A model generated the notes under the pieces. That model was not told the DNA's origin. It did no database searches and saw only the letters and a list, made by a program, of their open reading frames with translations. 64,000 bases of DNA from Clostridia bacterium (lineage in GTDB: Bacteria; Bacillota; Clostridia; Oscillospirales; CAG-272), in the NCBI GenBank assembly GCA_017547755.1, contig JAFYOX010000003.1, positions 1 through 64,000 of the forward strand. Direction: 5' to 3'. Numbering within the stretch: position 1 is the first letter of the stretch; every line of letters starts with the position of its first letter. The position numbers were made by a program, and so were the translations under genes. Positions 7,411-15,758 of the stretch are shown piece by piece.

Positions 7411-8620
7411 GTGTTTCTCTCCAATCTGCAACGGTGTAATAGAAAATTTCAAGTTCGCGGGCATCCATCAGCTTCGGTACGGGATACAGGGGATTCGCTT
7501 CCCGGTCGGCGTGCTTCGCCATCATCGGAATGTCCTCCATGAGGATGCCGGAGAGGGTTTCCGGAATGTTCATGCGGCGGTTGAGCGCACGGACGGCACG
7601 GATAAAGTCCTTCGCGCCCGTTTCATGAGATACCTCCGGCGTGGTGACACCGGCGGAAACGCCGAGTTCATGGAGTTTTTTATACACGGTTTTCCCGTAA
7701 ATTTCAAGCCCGATCGGCAGAAGGACCGCGTTCGCCAGACCGTGCGGAATGTTATACTGTCCGCCGAGCGAATGCGCGACGGCATGGATGTATCCGACGT
7801 AGGATTTCGTGAATGCCCGTCCGGCGAGGTACGACGCGCGGAGCATATTCTCACGTGCCTGCAGATCGCCGCCGTTCCGGTATGCCTTTTCGATGCTGCG
7901 GAAGATCAGACTGACGGCGGTTCGCGCAAGACTGCGGGTCTCCTTTGTCGTCGAACGTCCGATGTACGCTTCCACCGCGTGCGTCAGCGCGTCCATGCCG
8001 GTGGTCGCCGTCAGGGACGGCGGAAGCGTACGGGTCACTTCCGGATCGAGGACAGCGGACTTCGGAATCAGCGGGAAGCTGTTCATGGTATATTTATGAT
8101 GCGTTTCCGCGTCGGTGATGACAGCGGTGACGGTGACTTCACTGCCGGTGCCGGCAGTCGTCGGAATGGCGGTGAGCGGCGGAAGCTTCCGGAAGATCTT
8201 CAGCGTGCCGCCGAGCTGACGGAGACTGCGGTTCGGGTACACGATCCGTGCGCCGACCGCCTTGGCGCAGTCGATGGACGAACCGCCGCCGAATGCGATC
8301 ATCGCCTGACAGCCATGTCCGCGGTACATCCGTACGGCGTCCTCGACGTTTTCCGTCGTCGGATTCGGACGGGTATCGTCATAAACGATGCAGGAAATGC
8401 CGTTCTGCTTGAGCAGTGCTTCGAGCGGTGTGGTCAGTCCGGCACCGCGCAGACCCTTGTCCGTGATGAGCAGGAGCGAGTTCACGCGGAGACGGTTCAT
8501 GAGAGGGATCAGATCGTCGATTTTCTGAAAGGTTTCGGGTTCCCGGTACGGCAGAAAAGGCATCGCCGCGTAAAATGCCAGCTGATACGCCCGGCAGAAG
8601 ACTTTTTTGAGTGGATTCAT
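7391..8620 (-). CDS. Iron-containing (group III) alcohol dehydrogenase
   Basis: 409 residues. GGGSSIDCAK is the NAD(P)-binding motif of the Fe-ADH family. The metal-binding helix segment HAVAHSLGGQYNIPHG provides two of the iron-ligand histidines, with D and H ligands upstream in GMDALTHAVEAY. The N-terminus MNPLKKVFCRAYQLAFYAAM is hydrophobic, as in some clostridial relatives. AAAGGAAAG precedes the ATG at 8618-8620. It is the first gene of a two-gene operon with the aldehyde dehydrogenase. The promoter is a perfect consensus, and a 10-bp inverted repeat lies upstream, shared with the divergent XRE gene. Confidence 0.9.
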   Translation of the reverse strand: MNPLKKVFCRAYQLAFYAAMPFLPYREPETFQKIDDLIPLMNRLRVNSLLLITDKGLRGAGLTTPLEALLKQNGISCIVYDDTRPNPTTENVEDAVRMYRGHGCQAMIAFGGGSSIDCAKAVGARIVYPNRSLRQLGGTLKIFRKLPPLTAIPTTAGTGSEVTVTAVITDAETHHKYTMNSFPLIPKSAVLDPEVTRTLPPSLTATTGMDALTHAVEAYIGRSTTKETRSLARTAVSLIFRSIEKAYRNGGDLQARENMLRASYLAGRAFTKSYVGYIHAVAHSLGGQYNIPHGLANAVLLPIGLEIYGKTVYKKLHELGVSAGVTTPEVSHETGAKDFIRAVRALNRRMNIPETLSGILMEDIPMMAKHADREANPLYPVPKLMDARELEIFYYTVADWRETHDDTEY

Positions 8621-8699
8621 ACAGCTCTTTCCTTTATTAACATATAATTGTATTATGTTCTAATCTTTTATAATAGATTACTTTTAGTGTAATGTGATT

Positions 8700-8728
8700 A
8701 TTATACTGTATTGATTGTAGGATGTCAA
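8700..8728 (-). promoter_or_regulatory. Consensus sigma-A promoter for the alcohol/aldehyde dehydrogenase operon
   Basis: On the minus strand TTGACA (8723-8728), 17 bp, TATAAT (8700-8705): both hexamers perfect. The intergenic region 8621-8915 also holds the operator at 8775 and the opposite promoter at 8825. Confidence 0.85.
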
Positions 8729-8774
8729 CTACTGTCCGGAAAATTTCCCTGAAACGGAAGATTTTCCGTATGGG

Positions 8775-8797
8775 GCAGGTATAAAAATTATACCTGC
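8775..8797. promoter_or_regulatory. Candidate operator: perfect 10-bp inverted repeat
   Basis: Arms GCAGGTATAA (8775-8784) and TTATACCTGC (8788-8797) are separated by AAA. It lies between two divergent promoters, 47 bp upstream of the -35 box of one and 28 bp upstream of the other. It is a likely site for the adjacent XRE regulator or for a MerR/TetR-type factor encoded elsewhere; the binding protein is inference. Confidence 0.65.
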
Positions 8798-8824
8798 GGT
8801 AGAATTCTCTTGCCGGGGCGTTTC

Positions 8825-8853
8825 TTGCAATTTCCGCGGAGGTGGGGTATACT
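8825..8853 (+). promoter_or_regulatory. Sigma-A promoter for XRE gene 2
   Basis: TTGCAA (8825-8830), 17-bp spacer, TATACT (8848-8853). Confidence 0.7.
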
Positions 8854-8915
8854 GTAGCCAAGATGTACATCGGACGAAAATCCACCCTCATACACTCCCG
8901 GAAGGAGATGATTCT

Positions 8916-10025
8916 ATGACAAACAATCTCGGCGAAACCATCCGCAGACTCCGCAAACTCCATGATATCACGCAGGAGACCCTTGCCGACGCCGTCGGCG
9001 TGACGATCCCCGCCGTTTCGAAATGGGAACGCGGCGAATGCCTGCCCGACGTGACGCTGATCGTGCCGCTTGCGTCCTATTTCGGCATCACAACGGACGA
9101 ACTGCTCGGCGTGAGCGAGGAAGTCAGGCGTGCGAAAATCCAGAAATGGTACGATGACTATAAGCCGTACATCTGCCGCCAGACAAAGGAGATCGCGCAG
9201 GCACATTTTGACGGTCTGCTTGCGCTGATGGAAGAATTCCCGAACGATTTTGAACTGATGAACGCCTACATCGTATTCGCGGTACTCGATCCGGAATTCT
9301 ACGGCGAAGCTGACCAGACCGAAAAGTCCCGGAAGAAGAATTTCCGCAGAATCGAGGAATGCTGCCGTACAATCCTTGAGAAATGTACGGATGAATGCAA
9401 ACGTCAGGAGGCGTTCTCCGAACTTGCAGAATTGTACGCATCCGACGGACGGCTGGAGGAAGGCGAAAAACTGCTCATGGAAAACGTCCCGTTTGAACTG
9501 CGGCATCAGAAAATCGCCGCTCTGTACAACTCCGTTGATCATCCGGACACGCCGGATAAATTCCGGAATACTCTGTATTATCAGATGAAATCTCTGCTGG
9601 AAACGATCACGTTCTATCTCGATTGGGTGAAGCCGGTCGAAAAAAAGCGTGACCTGTACCGCCGGACGATTGCCATGATTCAATCGTTCTGCGGCGACGA
9701 TCTCGGTACTCTGTATTTCCATACAGCGTATCTGTGTCATCAGGCGTGTGCAGACTTCACTAATGCCGGACTGCTTGACGAAGCCATGGAAGCGGCGGAA
9801 ATCTGCCTGCGCGACATCCACCGGTACGACGGTCTGCCGGAGAAATGCACGTTCACGACCGGCATCATCGAAGGATATACGAAGTCCACCGTCGATGGTG
9901 CCATGGAAGCGGCGGACATGACGGAAACGGAGTTCATGCTCGGTCTGTTCGAACAGAACTGGGCGGCTCCGCTCAGGGAACGCGAGGACTTCCGCGCACT
10001 GCTCGAACGGTACCGCCTGCGCTGA
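8916..10025 (+). CDS. XRE-family regulator with TPR-like C-terminal domain
   Basis: 369 residues. Residues about 5-58 form the helix-turn-helix (RLRKLHDITQETLADAVGV, then AVSKWERGECLPD). The C-terminal 300 residues are helical, with EEFPNDFELMNAYIVF aligning to the PNN repeat of the paralogue at 1881, and further repeat-like segments (EAFSELAELYASDGRLEEG). The family pattern suggests a DNA-binding head plus a peptide- or ligand-sensing TPR tail. AAGGAG precedes the ATG. It is divergent from the alcohol/aldehyde dehydrogenase operon across a region with one perfect inverted repeat, so that operon is the best candidate target. Confidence 0.85.
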   Translation: MTNNLGETIRRLRKLHDITQETLADAVGVTIPAVSKWERGECLPDVTLIVPLASYFGITTDELLGVSEEVRRAKIQKWYDDYKPYICRQTKEIAQAHFDGLLALMEEFPNDFELMNAYIVFAVLDPEFYGEADQTEKSRKKNFRRIEECCRTILEKCTDECKRQEAFSELAELYASDGRLEEGEKLLMENVPFELRHQKIAALYNSVDHPDTPDKFRNTLYYQMKSLLETITFYLDWVKPVEKKRDLYRRTIAMIQSFCGDDLGTLYFHTAYLCHQACADFTNAGLLDEAMEAAEICLRDIHRYDGLPEKCTFTTGIIEGYTKSTVDGAMEAADMTETEFMLGLFEQNWAAPLREREDFRALLERYRLR

Positions 10026-10093
10026 CGCGCTGTCCGTTAAAAAATCCGACAAAATATCGTAAAATTTCCCTCAAAATTCGGTCGGCACGCCAA

Positions 10094-10122
10094 TTGCAAT
10101 GGAGAGGACATGGGAGTATAAT
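10094..10122 (+). promoter_or_regulatory. Sigma-A promoter for the SulP transporter gene
   Basis: TTGCAA (10094-10099), 17-bp spacer, TATAAT (10117-10122), 55 bp upstream of the start codon. Confidence 0.75.
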
Positions 10123-10176
10123 TTACACTTGTAAGTCACATTATTTAATTCAGCAAAGGAATAAGGACACCTTCCC

Positions 10177-11823
10177 ATGAACAACATTTTCCGTCCCAAA
10201 TTCTTCTCCACGATCCGGAATTATTCCGGCAAGAAGTTCGTTTCCGACCTCGTTGCCGGCGTGATCGTGGCGATCATCGCGCTTCCCCTCTCCATTGCGC
10301 TTGCCATCGCGTCCGGCGTGTCTCCCGAAAAGGGTCTGTACACCGCCATCGTCGCGGGCTTCGTGATCTCCTTCCTCGGCGGCAGCAGCGTCAACATCTC
10401 CGGGCCGACGGCGGCGTTTGCCACCATCGTTGCGGGAATCGTCGCGCAGTTCGGCACCGACGGTCTGGTGATCGCAACCCTCATGGCCGGTCTTCTGCTC
10501 ATCCTCATGGGCGTCTTCAAGTTCGGCTCCCTCATCAAGTACATCCCCTACACGATCACGACCGGCTTCACCTCCGGGATCGCGATCACGATCATCATCG
10601 GACAGATCAAGGACTTCCTCGGTCTGACCTATCCCGAAGGAACCCACGCCATTGAAACGATGGAAAAGGTCTCTGCGGTAGCAAAGTCCATGGGCACGCT
10701 CAACTGGCAGGCTCTCCTCGTCGGTCTCATCGGTCTGGCGATCCTGATCGTATGGCCGAAGATCTCGAAGAAGATCCCCGGCTCCCTGATCGCCGTTGTC
10801 GTCGGCGTGGTCATCGTCAAGGTCTTCAACATGGAAGTCAACACCATCGGCGACCTGTACACCATCTCCCGCGACCTTCCGAAGTTCTCCTTCCCTGCGA
10901 TCGAATTCGCCACCATCAAGGATCTGATCCCGAGCGCATTCACGATTGCCATCCTCGCGGGTATCGAATCCCTTCTCTCCTGCGTGGTATCCGACAGTAT
11001 GATCGGTGACCGCCACCATTCCAACACGGAACTGATCGCACAGGGTGCGGGCAACATCATGTCCGGTCTGTTCGGCGGTATTCCGGCGACCGGCGCGATC
11101 GCACGTACTGCGGCAAACGTCAAGAACGGCGGCCGTACTCCCGTTGCGGGCATGGTTCACGCGGCGGTTCTCCTGCTGATCCTCGTCGTACTGATGCCTT
11201 ACGCGGCATGGATCCCGATGCCGATCATCGCGGCGATCCTCTTCATGGTTGCGTACAACATGAGCGAATGGCGCCACTTCGTCCATGTTTGCAAGACCGC
11301 TCCCCTTTCCGACATCCTTGTTCTCGTGATGACCTTCGTGCTGACCGTCGTATTCGACCTCGTCGTTGCGATCGAAGTGGGCATGGTTGCTTCCGCGATC
11401 CTCTTCATGAAGCGGATGTCCGACGTTACTCACGTACGTCCGTGGACCAAAGCGGATGAAATGAACGAAACCGACGCCGGCAGACTCAAGAATATCCCCG
11501 CCGATACCGCCGTATTCGAGCTGGACGGTCCGATGTTCTTCGCAACCTCCGACAAGTTCGCGTCCATCCCCGTCCGTGAAGGTGACAAGGTCGTCATCCT
11601 CCGTATGCGCAACGTTCCCGCTCTCGACGTATCCGCAATGCGTTCCCTCGAAGCGATCCACCGCGTCTGCGAAGAAAAGAACATGACCCTCATCCTCTCC
11701 CACGTCAACGAACAGCCCCTCTCCGTCATGAAAAAGTCCGGCTTCTACGACGCTGTCGGCGAAAAGAACTTCGCCGAAAACATCGACGCCGCTCTCGAAA
11801 TGGCTGCTAAGATCGGGAAGTAA
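10177..11823 (+). CDS. SulP-family inorganic anion transporter with STAS domain
   Basis: 548 residues. The membrane part (about residues 20-415) holds the SulP signature near SGVSPEKGLYTAIVAG and the FLGGSSVNISGPTAAF half-helix that lines the anion site. Residues about 430-545 form a cytoplasmic STAS domain (VFELDGPMFFATSDKF, ILRMRNVPALDVSAMRSLE). Members carry sulfate, bicarbonate or dicarboxylates across the inner membrane; the substrate cannot be assigned. AAGGAATAAGGAC lies upstream of the ATG. It is monocistronic and followed directly by the composite palindromic element at 11846-12193. Confidence 0.9.
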   Translation: MNNIFRPKFFSTIRNYSGKKFVSDLVAGVIVAIIALPLSIALAIASGVSPEKGLYTAIVAGFVISFLGGSSVNISGPTAAFATIVAGIVAQFGTDGLVIATLMAGLLLILMGVFKFGSLIKYIPYTITTGFTSGIAITIIIGQIKDFLGLTYPEGTHAIETMEKVSAVAKSMGTLNWQALLVGLIGLAILIVWPKISKKIPGSLIAVVVGVVIVKVFNMEVNTIGDLYTISRDLPKFSFPAIEFATIKDLIPSAFTIAILAGIESLLSCVVSDSMIGDRHHSNTELIAQGAGNIMSGLFGGIPATGAIARTAANVKNGGRTPVAGMVHAAVLLLILVVLMPYAAWIPMPIIAAILFMVAYNMSEWRHFVHVCKTAPLSDILVLVMTFVLTVVFDLVVAIEVGMVASAILFMKRMSDVTHVRPWTKADEMNETDAGRLKNIPADTAVFELDGPMFFATSDKFASIPVREGDKVVILRMRNVPALDVSAMRSLEAIHRVCEEKNMTLILSHVNEQPLSVMKKSGFYDAVGEKNFAENIDAALEMAAKIGK

Positions 11824-11845
11824 CTATCTGAATATTGTTTTCTTT

Positions 11846-12193
11846 CTGAGGGGAACTTTTGAGAAAAGTTCCCCTCAGACTCCCTTCAAAACCTTTTAAA
11901 CGATTTGAAAGAATATAGTTTGTGCAGATCCGGTGCATCAAATATAGACATCCATATCCTGAGAAGACCGTACGCGACCTCGCACGCTCGGCGTAGCCGG
12001 AAAAATTACCAAATTACAACTTATGTTTTGGATGTTCTTCCCGCTGTGCCGAGCGTGCGAGGTCGCGTACGATTTTCTAATAGTTTGTATATTCATATTT
12101 GATGCACCGGATCTGCACAGACTCCACCCAGTACCCCGTCTAAAAGGTTTTGAAGAGGGTTTGGGAGAAACTTTTCTCAAAAGTTTCTCCCAA
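11846..12193. repeat. Composite palindromic element: hairpin unit, 199-bp imperfect palindrome, inverted hairpin unit
   Basis: This fills the 458-bp gap between two transporter genes. The left hairpin unit (reverse orientation) is at 11846-11898, with a 15-bp stem 11846-11860/11864-11878. The right unit (forward) is at 12142-12193, with stem 12161-12175/12179-12193. Between them, 11921-11945 pairs perfectly with 12095-12119 (25 bp) and 11969-11992 with 12048-12071 (24 bp). The centre is also partly self-complementary. Short open frames on both strands are by-products of the symmetry. No protein-coding signal is seen. Confidence 0.85.
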
Positions 12194-12220
12194 GCATTCC
12201 CAAAAAACCAGCAGAATCCG

Positions 12221-12249
12221 TTGAAAAAGCGGAAGGAATCTGCTATAAT
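12221..12249 (+). promoter_or_regulatory. Sigma-A promoter for the MFS gene
   Basis: TTGAAA (12221-12226), 17 bp, TATAAT (12244-12249); GGAGGAA follows just before the start codon. Confidence 0.75.
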
Positions 12250-12281
12250 GGAGCCGCTAAAATTCTTCGGAGGAATTTATT

Positions 12282-13553
12282 ATGAACGATCCTAAGGTTC
12301 GGCGCAGTCGATTTATGTATATTATTGAAGCCGCGCTGGAGTATTTCATTTCTATTCTTGTCGCTGGGTCGTACCTTGCGACGCTGACCAGTGAACTCGG
12401 GATCTCCGACGGGCTGACGGGAGTCATTTCGTCCTTCATCTCCCTCGGATGCCTGTTCCAGCTTCTGTCCGTATTTCTGAAGCGTCCGCGCGTCAAGGGC
12501 GTTGTCATCGGACTGTCCGTGCTGAACCAGCTTCTGTTCCTGCTCTTATATCTGATCCCTCTCGCAGGCGGCGGAAAACAGGTCAAAATCGCCGTCTTCA
12601 TGGCTGCGATCTTTGTCGCGTACCTGATCTACAACAGCGTTCATCCGCTCAAGATCAACTGGCTGATGTCCCTCTGTGAAGACAAAAAGCGCGGCGTGTT
12701 CACCTCGCAGAAGGAGATCGTCTCGCTTCTGTCCGGCATGATCTTCTCGTTCGCCACCGGTACGATGATCGACCATTACAAGGCGGCGGGAAAGATCGAA
12801 ACCGCGTTCATCCTCTGCGGCGTGACGATCTTCGTTCTTACTGTCCTTCACACGCTGACCATGCTCTTCTCCGTTGAACTCCCCGTGGAATCCGGCGAAA
12901 CGGAAAAGAAGAATCCGCTCCGCGAAATGCTCGGCACCCTGCAGGACAAAACCGTCGTTAAGGTCACCGTTCTCTTTGTGATCTGGCACCTCGCGACCAG
13001 CTCCGCCACTCCTTTCTACGGAACATACCTCATCAAGGAACTCGGATTCAGCCTGCAGTTCGTGTCGATCCTGTCGATCATCTACAGCCTTGTCCGCGCA
13101 AGCGTGTCGACGTTCTGGGGAAAATTTGCAGATAAAAATTCCTTCGCGGTGATGGTGCGCCTGTGCCTTCTGATCGCCGGCGCCGGATTTTTCGTGAACG
13201 TCTTCACCGTTCCCGCAAACGGCGCGGTGTTCTACACGATCTACTATGCCCTCTCCGCCGTTTCGATGGGCGGCATCAACAGCGCGCTGACCAATCTGGT
13301 ATTTGACTACGTCGCGCCGGCAACCCGTTCGAACGCGCTTGCCCTTTCGCAGGCAGTCAGCGGCGTCGCGGGATTCGTGACCACGCTCGTCGTCAGCGGA
13401 CTGGTCACGTACATCCAGGACAGCGGCAATACCCTGTTCGGGCTCCCCGTTTACGCACAGCAGGTCGTCTCCGCGATCGCGTTCGTCTTCACGATGGCGG
13501 CGGTGCTGTACGTCACTCTGGTGATCATCCCCGTGAAGGGAAAGAAAAAATAA
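12282..13553 (+). CDS. Major facilitator superfamily transporter
   Basis: 423 residues with about 12 hydrophobic helices in two halves. A central hydrophilic loop (ELPVESGETEKKNPLREM, near residue 210) separates them, as usual in MFS. KINWLMSLCEDKKRGVFTSQK is a variant of the cytoplasmic loop after helix 4. The substrate is unknown; many gut Clostridia have such single MFS genes annotated as sugar or drug transporters. GGAGGAA lies 6 bp before the ATG. The gene has its own promoter and terminator, so it is monocistronic. Confidence 0.8.
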   Translation: MNDPKVRRSRFMYIIEAALEYFISILVAGSYLATLTSELGISDGLTGVISSFISLGCLFQLLSVFLKRPRVKGVVIGLSVLNQLLFLLLYLIPLAGGGKQVKIAVFMAAIFVAYLIYNSVHPLKINWLMSLCEDKKRGVFTSQKEIVSLLSGMIFSFATGTMIDHYKAAGKIETAFILCGVTIFVLTVLHTLTMLFSVELPVESGETEKKNPLREMLGTLQDKTVVKVTVLFVIWHLATSSATPFYGTYLIKELGFSLQFVSILSIIYSLVRASVSTFWGKFADKNSFAVMVRLCLLIAGAGFFVNVFTVPANGAVFYTIYYALSAVSMGGINSALTNLVFDYVAPATRSNALALSQAVSGVAGFVTTLVVSGLVTYIQDSGNTLFGLPVYAQQVVSAIAFVFTMAAVLYVTLVIIPVKGKKK

Positions 13554-13557
13554 GCAG

Positions 13558-13596
13558 AAAATCCGTCCGGACACTCTTTCCCGGACGGATTTTTTT
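13558..13596. terminator. Bidirectional terminator between the MFS and XRE genes
   Basis: A 13-bp perfect stem, AAAATCCGTCCGG (13558-13570) and CCGGACGGATTTT (13581-13593), is followed by more T residues on the plus strand. Confidence 0.85.
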
Positions 13597-13599
13597 GAA

Positions 13600-14730
13600 T
13601 TACAGTGCATCCACTTCTTCGCGCAGTGCACGGAATCGGTCGGTTTCACGGAGCTGTTCCAGTTCCGGGGAATCGAGCTTTTTCGTCAGCTTTACCTTCA
13701 TGACCGGAACGGGGATCCGGATATCCGTGATTCCGTGACCGATCAGCGGCGGATTTTCCCGGAGGGCGGCAAGCCGGATCTTCTTTGTCGGGCGGATCAT
13801 CTCGAGATAATACCGGACGGAATTTTCGACGTTGTCCATCGCCTTTTTTTCGTTTCCGGACGCAAGATACGCCTGTGCAAGAAGCAGATAGCAGTCGCCG
13901 GAATCGAAATCGTGGAAGGACGGGAATTTTTCGCCGAACATCGCTTCCATCGTGCGGAACCAGCTTTCAAACAGCGCGATCGCCTGATCGTATCTGCCGA
14001 GATGGTAATAGGCTTTGCCGAGCCGCGCCAGATTGTCTTCCAGTGCCTGCATGGTGTAGGAATTGTCGATTCCGAGATGCCGGATCGCTTCCTCCCAGTT
14101 TTCCCGGCTTTCTTCTACCCGTGCCATATTCGAATGCAGGGTAAAATCCGTGCGTTCGGGGAAATTCTTCGCTTCGTCCGCGGCTTTGTCGTATTCTCCG
14201 CGCGAAGAATACAGGAACAAGCGCACCTGATGCGCCCGCAGAACGTCCGACGGATTTTTTGAATAGGTAATAATCATCCCTGCCTGACGGTCGGTTTCGG
14301 CGGCAATTTCGTCCGCACGATCCGCCGCGTACAGCCATCCGTTTTCCGGCAGGCACAGCGACAGTCCGAATCCCACGCAGTTGTTCAGCAAAATCTGATT
14401 GTTCGGGTATTTCTGCAATCCTTCGAGAAGATGGTCGTAAGCGGCAAGGTAAGTCGGAAGTTCCCCGTACCGCTTGATTTCCTCCGCTTCGCCGACGATC
14501 CGGTACGCTTCCTCCGCGGCATTGGTTCCTTCGATGCCGAATAAAACGTCAGCGGTCACGCCGAACACGCTCGCCAGCGGCACAACCTGCGAGATGTCCG
14601 GCAGACTCGTCCCGTTCTCCCATTTGCTGACGGCCTGCGCGGAGATGTTGAGCTGTTCCGCGAGTTCCTCCTGCGTGAAATTCCGTTCCTTCCGCAGTTT
14701 CCGGATGATCTGTCCGATATTCTGAGTCAT
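13600..14730 (-). CDS. XRE-family regulator with TPR-like C-terminal domain
   Basis: 376 residues from the ATG at 14728-14730 behind GGAGGAACACTC; the frame opens 33 codons earlier without a ribosome site. Residues about 5-60 are the helix-turn-helix (LRKERNFTQEELAEQLNI, then AVSKWENGTSLPD). The rest is helical and repeat-like: EGLQKYPNNQILLNN matches the PNN repeat of the two paralogues, and YHLGRYDQAIALFESWFR and LAQAYLASGNEKKAM are convincing TPR motifs. It is the third member of this architecture within 15 kb. A TATACT -10 box is seen at 14775-14780 (minus strand) but no good -35. The target is unknown; it is convergent with the MFS gene. Confidence 0.85.
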   Translation of the reverse strand: MTQNIGQIIRKLRKERNFTQEELAEQLNISAQAVSKWENGTSLPDISQVVPLASVFGVTADVLFGIEGTNAAEEAYRIVGEAEEIKRYGELPTYLAAYDHLLEGLQKYPNNQILLNNCVGFGLSLCLPENGWLYAADRADEIAAETDRQAGMIITYSKNPSDVLRAHQVRLFLYSSRGEYDKAADEAKNFPERTDFTLHSNMARVEESRENWEEAIRHLGIDNSYTMQALEDNLARLGKAYYHLGRYDQAIALFESWFRTMEAMFGEKFPSFHDFDSGDCYLLLAQAYLASGNEKKAMDNVENSVRYYLEMIRPTKKIRLAALRENPPLIGHGITDIRIPVPVMKVKLTKKLDSPELEQLRETDRFRALREEVDAL

Positions 14731-14942
14731 GAGTGTTCCTCCAAAAATCCAAAAATTCCGGTACCGTTGTACAGAGTATACCGCATTTTCCGCGAAAAAG
14801 GAAGAGATCTGCCGGAGACACCGGCACAACCGGCGGTTGAATTTTGCGGAATGTGCACGATTTTGTCGAAATTTATGGGAAGACCGCTATTACAGGGAAA
14901 AATTTTATCGGTATTGCAACAGCGTTTTTTTGCGAAAAAATG

Positions 14943-14971
14943 CAGACAAGAACGGATTTTTGTGCTATAAT
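14943..14971 (+). promoter_or_regulatory. Promoter for purC
   Basis: CAGACA (14943-14948, four of six matches to TTGACA), 17 bp, perfect TATAAT (14966-14971). No purine riboswitch is apparent in the short leader. The gap 14731-15025 otherwise holds only the weak -10 box of the divergent XRE gene. Confidence 0.55.
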
Positions 14972-15025
14972 ATGTACGTGAAATTTTTCCGCGTCAAACG
15001 CAGAATGAGATAAAGGAGTATTCAT

Positions 15026-15709
15026 ATGATTAAGGTTTACGAAGGCAAGACCAAGGACGTATACAAGCTCGAAAACGGCAACGTTATGCTCAAGTTCAAG
15101 GACGACTGCACCGGCAAGGACGGCGTGTTCGATCCGGGTGAAAACAGCGTTGGTCTGACCATCGAAGGCATCGGCAAGGCAAACCTCCAGACTTCCGTTT
15201 ACTACTTCGAACTCCTCAAGCAGGCAGGCATCAAGACTCACTATGTTTCCGCTAACGTTGACGCGGCTGAAATGGAAGTTCTTCCGGGTACCGTATTCGG
15301 TCACGGTCTCGAAGTTATCTGCCGTCTCGTTGCAACCGGCAGCTTCATCCGCCGTTACGGCGAATATATCGCAGACGGTACTCCCCTTGAAGGCGGCTAC
15401 GTTGAATGCACCTTCAAGAACGACGAAAAGGGCGACCCGCTGGTTACCGGCGAAGGTCTCGTTGCTCTCGGCGTTATGACCGAAGAAATGTTCGCAAGCC
15501 TCAAGGCTCAGACCCTCGCAATCACCAAGGTTGTTGCTGACGACCTCAAGACCATCGGTCTCGACCTCTGGGATATCAAGTTCGAATTCGGCTACAACAA
15601 CGGCGAAGTTATCCTCATCGACGAAATCGCTTCCGGCAACATGCGTGTTTACAAGGACGGCAAGATTGTTGATCCCGTTGAACTCACCAAGCTCATCAAC
15701 AACAGATAA
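15026..15709 (+). CDS. purC: Phosphoribosylaminoimidazole-succinocarboxamide synthase (SAICAR synthetase)
   Basis: 227 residues, shorter than the usual 235-240 but complete at both ends ([13 protein letters not shown] to TKLINNR). The enzyme joins aspartate to CAIR using ATP in purine synthesis. Diagnostic segments are [39 protein letters not shown] and [18 protein letters not shown] lies before the ATG. Unusually it stands alone: no other pur gene is in the window, and a strong terminator follows. Its codon use is strongly biased (AAG, GTT, CTC), suggesting high expression. Confidence 0.95.
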   Translation: MIKVYEGKTKDVYKLENGNVMLKFKDDCTGKDGVFDPGENSVGLTIEGIGKANLQTSVYYFELLKQAGIKTHYVSANVDAAEMEVLPGTVFGHGLEVICRLVATGSFIRRYGEYIADGTPLEGGYVECTFKNDEKGDPLVTGEGLVALGVMTEEMFASLKAQTLAITKVVADDLKTIGLDLWDIKFEFGYNNGEVILIDEIASGNMRVYKDGKIVDPVELTKLINNR

Positions 15710-15722
15710 ACTCCAAAAAATC

Positions 15723-15755
15723 AGGCGTATCTTCCGCGGAAGATACGCCTTTTTG
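15723..15755. terminator. Bidirectional terminator, perfect palindrome
   Basis: 15723-15750 is a perfect 28-bp palindrome (each half AGGCGTATCTTCCG read inward) followed by TTTTT on the plus strand. It serves purC and the convergent MATE gene. Confidence 0.85.
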
Positions 15756-15758
15756 TTT

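Noticed and set aside
11905..12180. Short frames on both strands in the 11846-12193 element
   Set aside because: By-products of the inverted repeat; nearly identical peptides appear on both strands and no ribosome site is present.
8835..14795. Shared CGCGGA-GGTATACT arrangement at XRE promoters 2 and 3
   Set aside because: The spacing differs by one base and half of the match is the -10 box itself, so chance is likely.
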